A stretch of 64,000 nucleotides of DNA. Source: Cyprinodon diabolis (taxonomy: Eukaryota; Chordata; Actinopteri; Cyprinodontiformes; Cyprinodontidae). A program made the position numbers and the translations under genes. The notes under the pieces are model-generated. The model did not search any database and had not been told where the DNA came from. It saw nothing but the letters and a program-made list of their open reading frames with translations. This document shows positions 54,936 through 64,000 of the stretch, in pieces (the first letter of the stretch is position 1; each line of letters opens with the position of its first letter). The stretch covers positions 4,096,052 to 4,160,051 of the forward strand of contig CM060080.1 of the NCBI GenBank assembly GCA_030533445.1, written 5' to 3'.

Positions 54936-55820
54936 ATCAGTGGAGTCTCTCAGTGGGTGTCGTCCGCTGACCGATACATATCAAACTATGCATTGGCACA
55001 GCGGGAAGCTACGTGGGCTAACTACAGCGTCTAAGCCAGCCAGTTAGCCAGCCAGCCGTCCACTCATTCAGGCAGCCAGGCGAGCAGAGAGACACAGAGC
55101 ACAGCTGTCTGAGCAGGCCTCCATTATCCAGCACAATCTATTGATTCACCCTGTGGGATTTTTCCCTCTTTGGCACGGGATCATCTTTGAAGACACACCA
55201 GCCTGCTAATGTGCCACCCCGCATACACACCCCAACATGTGAGCAAACGTTCAGATGTGTTCACAGATGCAGCAACGGAACACATACATTTGCACCAGCA
55301 GTGGCTAAAATCAGTTGCCTCGGGGGATGTTTTCATCCATTACCAAACATATATCTTCTTACTTCATTTCCTCATATTTCGTTTCAATCTGCCTGATATG
55401 TTGTACTATTTCCACTAATTGCACACCTTGGTTATAACTCTTCATGTCTTTGACAGTTGTTTATTTTTTGATCCTGTTACTTTTAACTTAAACCACAGTA
55501 ATCAAGGAAAATTACGTTTCTGTCTCATATTTAAAATAACTCTGGTTTTTTTGTCTTTCATTACTTTTAAATTCAAATTACAACAGATTACATCATTCTC
55601 CTTCAAAACCAGAAACAAAACATCATTTAAAAGATGATTAACATCATGTGTATTTATACAGTTGACTTCAATACCCTTAATATATCAAACAGTTTATGTT
55701 TGTTGAAGCTCTTTTTCAAGGGTTTTTTCATAGAGGTCATCATATGTATATTTCAATAAAAGAAATAAATAAAGCGCAAAAAAATGAACCAAAAAAAACA
55801 TGTTTAAGATAATAATATCT
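54936..55820. other. Unassigned
   Basis: Repeated CAGCCAG words at 55035-55060. No gene or transposon recognised. Confidence 0.35.
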
Positions 55821-55826
55821 GTCTCT

Positions 55827-56406
55827 TACGGTGGCCCTGAAGTGCAAACTGCAACTACAAATCTAAAAGCGTAACTACATTAAGGAAATCGCAACTACAT
55901 AAAGCAAAGCGCAACTACATTAAGGAAAACATAATTACATTAACCTACCGGACAAGGTAGGTACCAGTGGGAAACGTGAGACATCGCTGATTGGACGACG
56001 GCGCCGTTTGACCCTTGAACCGGAAGTTGCGTCGTCTGAACAGTCCAGCTTCTTTTAAGTGTGTCTTCAGTGTAAGCAAACTAACTGAAATTTCGTGATA
56101 AGTCTTGAGCATATCCAGTATCACCTCGTACGTATGTCCTGATTCAAAATATTCCTGGATAACGGCAGCTATGTTTGGGGCGCCGACAATATCTATGTTT
56201 TCAAAAGCCGCAGCAGGCAGAATGACTTCCGGTTCAAGGGTCAAACGGCACCGTCGTCCAATCAGCGATGTCTCATGTTTCCCACTGGTACCTACCTTTT
56301 CCGGTAGGTTAATGTAATTGTATTTTTCATTAATGTAGTTGCGATTTCCTTAATGTAGTTGCGCTTTTAGATTTGTAGTTTCAGGTTGCACTTCAGGGCC
56401 ACCGTA
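55827..56406. mobile_element. Inverted-repeat element derived from an integrase-like transposon
   Basis: Ends TACGGTGGCCCTGAAGTGC and its inverse. Arms of about 200 bp, more than 90% alike, with AACTACATTAAGGAAATCGC and GGTAGGTACCAGTGGGAAAC. Flanks GTCTCT (55821-55826) and GTCACT (56407-56412) match at five of six bases. Six-base duplications are reported for the IS3EU superfamily, whose transposase is integrase-like; this assignment is inferred from that and from the internal frame. Confidence 0.7.
55945..56244 (-). pseudogene. Helix-turn-helix part of an integrase-like transposase
   Basis: An open frame without ATG at its start. Key stretch: IAAVIQEYFESGHTYEVILD, MLKTYHEISVSLLTLKTHLK, EAGLFRRRNF. 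'YF..G.TY..IL..L...H.I..S..TLK..LK..GLFRR' is the N-terminal helix-turn-helix that precedes an integrase core in a group of animal transposases. Both ends of the frame run into the inverted arms and the catalytic core is missing, so this is what an internal deletion left behind. Confidence 0.65.
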
Positions 56407-56474
56407 GTCACTAGCATTTTTATTCATTTTTCTTATTTTTTTTTGTATTATTGTACTATTTATTTTATTAAAAT

Positions 56475-56477
<3 letters not shown>

Positions 56478-56567
<90 letters not shown>
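56478..56567. repeat. (AT)n microsatellite
   Basis: About 90 bases of TA dinucleotide with one ACATA break. The apparent peptide of alternating Ile-Tyr is an artefact of this repeat. Confidence 0.97.
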
Positions 56568-56569
<2 letters not shown>

Positions 56570-56570
56570 T

Positions 56571-57411
56571 ATGGGGCGTTTTTTCAACAAGCCTTTTAAA
56601 ATACTTTTGCTAACGGTCAAGCCTGTGAATGCTTTTTAAATTATGCCCTCTCAGTTTATACTATTGCACATTTTACTGTATTTGCACATAAAACACTTAA
56701 TCACTTTTTCAATTTTATGATACATATTTTAATACAGGATGTTTGTAAGTATTCAGCAACAATTACAGCACCTCACAGTAACCAATCATAGGTGCTGGTT
56801 CCTGTTAATTCAGGCTGATTGCTGTTGAGTCAATGAATGGATGCAATCAGCTGTTTTTCCTTAGATAGAAAACTTTAAACCAATCTGACTGTATGATCTG
56901 GTTGAAATAAATCTGTAAAGTGCCTTGAGATGATATGTGTTGTGAATTGACCCTATGCACACAAGTTAAAATAAATCAGTTACATTTACTCTGGTAACTT
57001 TTACAAAAAAAATGTACGTTTAGAAGAAGTTGTACTTTATTGTACTTTCTAGTTTTACTTGGAGATAATATATAACTTTTTATGGAAAACTATCTTTGAA
57101 ATAGCCTCTTTATTTGACCCTTTATGATTAAAACATCGTTTGATGAGCAGACTGAAACCTTATTAGTTCCACAATGATGAATTAATAAGCCTGTAGCCTA
57201 TTTTATATAATTTACTTCAGGTCAGAAGTTCCCTCACTGTTCAGCAGGTGTGACGTCAAGTGCATCCATGTTAAATGGATCTGTCACAGCCAATAATTGA
57301 AGTGTTATGTTCAATATGTATTTTTGGATACTCAGTATTGACCGCCATCCAGCTTACCTCAGACACCACTGGCAAAATCCAGGTAATGAGAAAAAGTACA
57401 AAATAATCTAA
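56571..57411. other. Unassigned with one repeat scrap
   Basis: 56885-56955 (minus) carries CTCAAGGCACTTTACAGATT, the left part of the repeat at 23165-23560. Otherwise nothing. Confidence 0.45.
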
Positions 57412-57765
57412 TAAAATCCTTGTCAAGTACATGCAGGAGAAGCCAGGTCAGGCAAGCGGATCAGAACAGGAACAGGCTGGCCCAGAGGTCCTGGAGTCCA
57501 AAGACAATTCAGGCAAACCGTGCAGATGGGAACAGGCAGAACGGGTCAGGATCAGGTAATCAGAAACACTATGGTACGCTGAAAACACTCTCACCTCTGG
57601 CTAGAGAGAAAAACATAATCTGGCCCTGATAACTGGAACCAAGCACCTTAAATAGAGGCAAGAGCAGGTGGATGAGATTACACTGCAGTGATTACAAACC
57701 AGGCAGAGTTAGACAGGTGAATGGAATGAGCAATTAAGCCAGTGATAAGTGCCAAGATCAGGACA
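57412..57765 (-). mobile_element. Gypsy-type solo LTR, reverse
   Basis: On the minus strand TGTCCTGATCTTGGCAC, ATTCCATTCACCTGTC, CTCATCCACCTGCTC, CTATTTAAGGTGC (TATA position) and CCTGTTCCTGTTCTGATCC, ending near CTTCTCCTGCATG. Best copy of the family also seen at 42055-43142, 8965-9368 and 6730-6850. Confidence 0.6.
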
Positions 57766-57799
57766 GTTTCATACATGCATTTATGATTTACAGACATTC

Positions 57800-58010
57800 A
57801 CGTTTTTCACATATGATACGCATATGCCTCAAATCTGAATCAAATGTGCTTTAAAGAGGAATCACACAGGAAAACATGTGAATCGCATGTGTGTACTTTT
57901 CTATGTGAATCATATGAAAAAAGCACATTGTGATTTCACATGTGGGACATGGGTTTCACATGATTTTCAGATGTGAAATCCATGGGGTTTGTTTCTGTAA
58001 AGGCAGATTT
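57800..58010. repeat. Repeat rich in CACATG and ATGTGAA words
   Basis: AACATGTGAATCGCATGTG, CTATGTGAATCATATGAA, ATTTCACATGTGGGACATGG and TTTCAGATGTGAAATCC overlap in both orientations, giving many small dyads. It resembles the interior of a fish DNA element, but I cannot define its ends. Confidence 0.45.
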
Positions 58011-58020
58011 GTTAGAATAA

Positions 58021-60899
58021 TTAACTAGCTAAAAAAATGAAATTATTAAACATTAGAATTTGGTTTAACACGTCTAATGTATGTGATAATATTTAGACTA
58101 ATGATAATCTGAGTAAACCTGTACTTGTGAATGGAGTAAGAGCACTTGTAAACATTGTATGATGGTGTGATTAATGTATTTTTGAGGCACTTGCAGCCTG
58201 TATTCAGTTTAACCGATGATAAATTATGCATGAGCCCCTGGATTTTGGAGGCTGAAATGTCCAGCGTGGTGGTGAGGTTAGGCCCTCACTGCAGTACCGT
58301 ACTCTATCCACTGCTCTGAATTCGCCCTCCTATTTAGAATGTCCTATTTCGTATCCCGTTCTCTTCATTCCCCGCATTACTTTGCTCACTGTGCAGACAG
58401 TAGGCTAAACAATGCCGCCAGACAGAGGGGGAAGAAAACAATAAATAACAACAGCCGCTAATCTCTGATGGAAAACATCTTTTCATATGAAAATTTCCAG
58501 GTTGATCTCCCAATCCCACCACATTGACAATCTGGAATACGCAGGCCCTTAGAGGGAAAGGCTCTGTAATCTGCTTTTAATCTGTGTCCCCCAACCCCCC
58601 CTTCCCCTGCTTGCACAATATCCTAAACGGCAGCTGTCTAGCATGCCTCTCTTGTTTTCATCAGTGTAGATGCTCTTTGAATATCACTCCAATATTTAAC
58701 ATGTCTCTCTTCTGAGGCTTTGGAGAAGACGGGACCAGCGTTTAGGGCTATTGTACGGAAGGAATGTGTACTTGGCCAGGCTGTCTCTAATTTGGAAATT
58801 ATAGTGATTATGAGCTAAATATAAAAACCGGGGATTTGAGGCTATAAGAGGGCTGCAGTGAAGGCTTACTGCATTGTTTGCCAGATGCAAACACATCCAG
58901 GAAAATGCACGGATAAGACTTTCTGTGCAACGAAAGGATAAGTTCTTCATCTTCATGCCCCTGTTTTCTCACTCGTGGTCTCCAAATGTATGGAGTGAAT
59001 TTTATTACAATATTTGGGAAAGCGAAGAACACAGTTTCTAAATAGAAATCTGAAAAACAAAAAAAAAACAAGTCCAATCCAGAAATGAAACTTTCATAAT
59101 CAAATCATTATTTAAATTTTTTTCTTTTTCTTTACAGATTGCATGTTTTCAAAAGAAATTTTTTATTATTATTATTTTTAAATCTTTTTCAGGTTGAGTT
59201 TTATGAACTGAAATGCATTTTACAGATCAAATTTTCTTAACTTTCAGCCCAATGCAAATACCGTTGGCAATTGAAAGGCTACTTTGCTCCGTAGTGTAGT
59301 GAAAAGCCCATCAACTGGAGTGTAGAAAATGCCACCTGTAAAATGAAACAAACAAAAAAAAAGATTCAATTTGTAAAACTCGGTCTGACAAAGAGCAGTA
59401 AAAAAAAAAAAAAATTATTTAAACTGAAAAATTTTTTTTTAATTAAATAGAAAATAATTGGACATTTTTAAATCTAAATTTAAATGAAATTTAAAATATG
59501 TTGTTAAAATAGAATGCCATCTTTTTAAAAATAAAACAGAAAAATAAAATCTCAGGTAAAAAAAAACAAGGTTCGTCTAAACAAGATTTTTTTTTTCTAT
59601 AAAGGCTTTTCTTAAAGTTTAATTTCTTGGTTGCATTTATTCATTTCAATTTACAAAACATTGTTTTTACATGTTTTCTTGAAATAATTACAATTATTAT
59701 TCACCGGTATAGACATTAGCAACAGCATTTTGTTTTGGTCAGGAGTGAGTGTTTGTATTGGGTTTTCGGTGAACTTTAAAAAATATATATATATATATAT
59801 AAAGAATATACCTAAAATATAAAATCTGAGAAAATGGTTCCTCTCAAAACCTTTTTGATTTTTTTTTTCACTTCTGGAAAGCATTTCTCTCAAATGTCCA
59901 TTTATAAAACACGTCCTTTGCTTGCAACAATAATGGCACTGAGTTCACTCCATATAACTGTCCTTTTTAGGGATAAATAATTTTGCCGTGATCCAACTAA
60001 AAGATTTTACACCAGGAACTGCGGAATCCAATTAGCCTCTAAGATGAAGCTGCATACAGGATGGTAACTACCTGTATGCTAGATCACTTGCAGCACAAAT
60101 TCAGCCTTTGCTCATCTGCAACTGTGTGTTTGCATCCAATCAAACTCTCAAGGCTTGTATCGAAAGTCTGTATCAAAATCGTGTTGATCTGCAGGGTTAT
60201 AAAGTAGCTTCCTGGTTGCATGCTACAGAAAGCATATATGTGTGTGTAGGTGTGTGTGTGTGTGTGCATTGGGGGATGGGGTGTATTGTTGAGAAAAAGG
60301 AAGCATGACGAGAGTCTGCTGTGGATATAATTAATAGGCCACATGCGGCTGCACCAAATGTGTCACAGCGAGGGGAAATCAATCGATGAAGTCTGCCGAC
60401 ATTAAGGGTGTGAGTCAAGGAAATAGGAGGGGTAAAAAAAAAGAGGGAGGAGAAGAGTGGGGTGAGGAAATGTTGCAGAGAAGAGGGGGGGGGGGGTTAA
60501 ATCCTCCATCTCAGCTGGAGAGAAATCACACCCTTAAGCAACATCCTGTGGAGAGATTTGACATGGAAATTCATGACCGTGTTAATATGTGGACTGGATG
60601 TAAATCCAACACATTCATCACAGAGAGTTCACCAGCAGCATGTTTTCATCGTAAACAAGTCTGGTCACTGGTGTAAATTCCCAGTCATAGGGACGATGAC
60701 AGCACAGAATTTATAGGGAGCCAGATGATGGATGGGCCTTCATGTGTTTACAAACACGCAGAGCTCCAACCACAGGTTGTTCCACCATGGGACAGTTTTC
60801 AGAAAATCTGAGTGAACAGGACACTGGAAAACAATTCCTCTTTTTTACTGCCTAAAAGGAATAACTACATTTACATACCTGTTATTAATGGTGTATTAT
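58021..60899. other. Unassigned, first part possibly conserved
   Basis: 58180-58960 is complex, low in repeats, with TGATAAATTATGCATGAGC and CAATAAATAACAAC, and could be regulatory DNA. 59050-59620 is dominated by A/T homopolymers. A (GT)n run is at 60236-60266 and a G tract at about 60485-60496. No exon. Confidence 0.3.
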
Positions 60900-60904
60900 A
60901 TTAA

Positions 60905-61215
60905 ATGGCCTGTACTTATATAGCACTTTTTCAAGTCAGAGGACTTGACCAAAGTGCTTTACATGACATTCATTCACCTATTCACTCACACACTGATTGT
61001 GGAACACTACAGTGTAGCCACAGCTGCCCTGGGGCTCACTGACAGAAGCAAAGCTGCCATACACTGGCTCCACCGGGCCCTCTGACCATCATCAGCAGGC
61101 AATGCAGGTGAAGCGTCTTGCTCAAGGATACAACAACAATGAAAGCCGGAGCTGGGGCTTCAACCGACAACCCTATATTTGCAGGGAAAACTCCTTCATC
61201 CAAATCCACTGTCGC
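60905..61215. repeat. Teleost dispersed repeat
   Basis: AATGGCCTGTACTTATATAG, AAAGTGCTTTACATGACATT, CATTCACCTATTCACTC and TCTTGCTCAAGGATAC are words of a very common fish repeat of unclear class. Non-coding. Confidence 0.6.
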
Positions 61216-61230
61216 CCAGTCCAATAAAAA

Positions 61231-61699
61231 TCTGATTTTGCAAGACCGTGCATATGCAGCAGCAGCACAGGAAAAGGTTTGAGCATCTCAAATAAAAAGA
61301 CAAAAAGATGATAAAAGACAAGAAAATGAAGACATCAAAAAATTAGAAGGCCCATCTTTAAGTAGAAGCTCTTGCTGCTGCGAGCCAACAAACTAACGGG
61401 AGCTAGCATTCTTCCTCCTCCCTACTCTAGGGGCTATATGTAGAGCTCCCCCTACAGCTGCTTATAGCCCAGTGTGAATTATATATATATATATTGTCCA
61501 GAAAATACGGTACTCGCACCTGTTGTTTTGATTTCTTCATCTGTAATGCTGCTATTCCAATAGAGCTGCTTTAAATCATGGTGTCACTCAAGGATTAGGC
61601 TTGGGACCATTTTATTTGATAAACTCTTGGCCAAAACTTTCAAGCTTAGAATGTTTCATTGGTATGCAGAGAATGGAGGGATATTCATGCACCCAAATG
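61231..61699. other. Unassigned with AT repeat
   Basis: ATATATATATAT at 61481-61494 followed by TTGTCCAGAAAATACGGTA, a word also found in variant form at 7010-7033. No gene. Confidence 0.4.
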
Positions 61700-62040
61700 T
61701 AGCTAATCCAACACCAACTAAGTTTACTTTATTAACATTTTGTATTCACAGTGTATACAAAATGAAATTTTGTTTTGTACAGCTTTCAGAACATTTCCAT
61801 TCTATAAAGTGCAACAGTGATCCAATGTAAATAGTGTGGGGGAAAAAATGGTGCAAAAACAAATAGAGATATGGAAGTTCATTGCATTAAATATATGGTG
61901 CAAATATGCAGCAGTTTGGTGTGATGTCATCAGTGTGATGCAGAGTTTGTTACATTATGTAGAGTTTTCCCAACAGTTCAGCAGTCTGATGGCGGTGGGG
62001 AAGAAGCTGTTGCAAAATCTGCTGGACCTGAATTGAATCC
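61700..62040 (+). mobile_element. Probable non-LTR retroposon fragment
   Basis: GTTCAGCAGTCTGATGGCGG, TGGGGAAGAAGCTGTTGC and the preceding GTGCAAATATGCAGC, GTGCAACAGTGATCC recall a frequent fish retroposon. Family not certain. Confidence 0.4.
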
Positions 62041-64000
62041 TGCAAATTGATGATGTTACAGGCTCGGGATGTAATGTTCTTGTAATATTAATTTAGCTGG
62101 ATGGTTAATAGCTGTCTAAAGTTAAATATAATTTAAACATAATATAATTTCAAATATTAAATTCCACTTAATGATATTATTGTTTGATCTCAATGTCAAA
62201 GCTAGGAATATACCGCTGAAAGGTATCTGGTACCTTGAAGATTCCTTCAGTTTTCTTTTTTTTGTCATTCCCAAATGTTCCCGATGATCTATAAAAAGAA
62301 ACAAAAACTGTAATATCTTAAGATAGCCTAAATGAATACAAAATAAAGATTAATGAGGAGTTTCAATGCATTAAGGTAAAGTGCTATCCAAATATACGGC
62401 ATCTATTGCTTCTGATCACAGTGGTGTATACCCTAAATGTGTTTAGGCCTAAGGTCATGAGCTGATGGCCAGATGCTCCCTTTTTTAAGTAGAGAGCAGA
62501 AAACATGAATCCATCAAATATGGCAAATCCTTCCAGTCCTGAAGAAACAGAGCAGCTTAAGACATTTACACAACCTCCATGTTCGACGGGCAAATTTAAG
62601 TTAAATCTTAGTCTTCATCTGGGTCAGCAGTGGTTCTGGCTTCCATTTTGGCTAGTCACGTTCCTCCTGTTAAATCATTAACTCTGACCTTAAGTTGAAG
62701 TCATTTTGGTAGACTAGACACTCCTGGGAGGTTTCATTACTGTTCCACGTTTTCTCCTTTAAACATATTTGATTTCAGTGTGGTTCTGTAAAGTCCCACA
62801 GGCTTAAAATGAGTTTGTAACCTTTTCAACTGATCTTTTAGCCTACTTTATGCTGTCATACCAGTGCTATTTAAGTGATTTCTCAGTGTTAACCACAGTA
62901 AAGTGTAACTCAGCTTTCCAAAAGCAATCAGTTAGTTCAATGTTTAAAAGGAGTCTATTACTTTTCCTAAAGACTTGGGTTGGTTTGGATGGTATTTTCC
63001 TTTAATAAATGAAAACATTGTTTAAACTTCTTAGTCATTTATGTGTCTGAGTTATTTTTCATAAATCACATTTCAAAAATGAACCCATTTTCATCAACAG
63101 GGGCTGTTTCCACCACTTTTACCACCTACAGGTTTATGTTTTTGTGATGATCTTGTCATTAGTGAGTCTGTGTTATTTTATCTGGAGCTTGTTCAGGATC
63201 TGCAGCCATATTTCTGACTGGAACCAAAAAAATGTTTTCAAACTAAGGATAGAATTTAATTTAAACATTTTAATATTTATTTATATTTATTTATAATAAT
63301 TTATATGTATATTAAGATTTATCTTTGATTTCTATGTCCCCTTTTGAAAGACTCAAACTCAGTATTCATCTGCACCCTTCTGTCTATTTTATCTCTTTAA
63401 AATAATAATTTTTCTTCTATTTCACTCAATTTTAACCATTTGGATTATTCTAGCCTTATCAATGAATCTGTATTTATCTATTCTGTTCCCTAATTTCATA
63501 CTACTTTTGCAGACATAGCTTTTTCATAATTTTTATGGTTCCTGAGGAACATTTGTCTCTTATGAGCCTTAAAAATATAATTAATTTAAGTCAGTAAGAG
63601 TTGAATTTGATTAAATTAGAATAGCTAACAAATGCAGCTCATGGATTTGGGGGCTTACAACCCAATGAGAGATATATTCTGCTCTTAGGAGTCTCTGCTG
63701 TTGGTCCATTTTTAAAGTCTGGATGTCTGTGTTTGAAGGCAGAGGAGGAAATCAATAGAGATAGGAGTTGGATAGAGAGCTGTGTGTTAGACAGGGCTGC
63801 AGCAGACTGAGAGGGGTGGCCTTTCACCAGCTGTAAGGCCCAGTCTGTGGGATGGTGTTGCTGTGTGCTCTACTGAGTTGGACACCAAGGCATCTGGGCA
63901 GACTGTCACTGACAGGCCCTCCAGTTGACAGCAATCAGTAAAGAGCACAGGGGGCGCTAAAGTAAACAACTTCTTAACTGACTTGTTTTGTTGTTGTTGT
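62041..64000. other. Unassigned
   Basis: AT-rich until about 63600, then more balanced. No exon, transposon or RNA gene recognised. Confidence 0.35.

Noticed and set aside
56386..56613. Frame with alternating Ile-Tyr
   Set aside because: Pure translation of the AT microsatellite.

Overview
The window looks like a stretch of teleost fish nuclear genome, probably a percomorph. The evidence is its repeat content: a Gmr1-like Ty3/gypsy element, several hAT and Tc1-like transposons, TTAA-targeting palindromic elements, L2-like LINE tails and several short repeats typical of teleosts. It is AT-rich and full of microsatellites. I find no complete protein-coding gene and no convincing host exon. Every coding-like stretch I can recognise is a decayed piece of a transposable element. 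The region reads as intergenic or intronic DNA.

Layout. 0-10 kb: the end of a gypsy element (reverse transcriptase, RNase H, probable LTR), Tc1 remnants, a short element carrying the start of a RecQ-like helicase reading frame, a hAT-related fragment, and gypsy LTR and LINE scraps. 10-20 kb: mostly unrecognised DNA with an intact-looking hAT MITE (11697-12251), a mariner-like MITE and a possible third MITE. 20-27 kb: a hAT piece with half a BED finger, a 526-bp foldback element with a perfect 26-bp hairpin at its heart, a hAT transposase C-terminus, and a second helicase-start element with a perfect 10-bp target duplication. 27-35 kb: a TTAA-type palindromic element nested in an inverted Penelope-like insertion, a third helicase-start element, gypsy LTRs, a THAP-type element copy, and a split inverted repeat holding a hAT fragment. 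35-47 kb: long unassigned stretches, some resembling conserved non-coding DNA, with an ERV-like solo LTR, a 607-bp inverted-repeat element and a hAT MITE inside a gypsy LTR. 46-57 kb: a THAP element, a 1.1-kb hAT element with its own nested foldback, LINE tails, a second TTAA-type element, a Tc1 transposon broken by two later insertions, and an inverted-repeat element keeping a helix-turn-helix part of an integrase-like transposase. 57-64 kb: one more gypsy LTR, a few short repeats and mostly unassigned DNA.

How it fits together. Nothing here forms a working pathway. The value is in the insertion history: target duplications and interrupted elements let several events be ordered. The least ordinary object is the helicase-start family. 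It has three copies with shared ends, two with perfect 10-bp target duplications, and it carries a promoter-like segment, an ATG and the first ~60 codons of a RecQ-like helicase up to the Walker A motif. This resembles a gene-fragment-carrying (Pack-type) DNA transposon. Family names are recalled from general knowledge and were not checked against a database.
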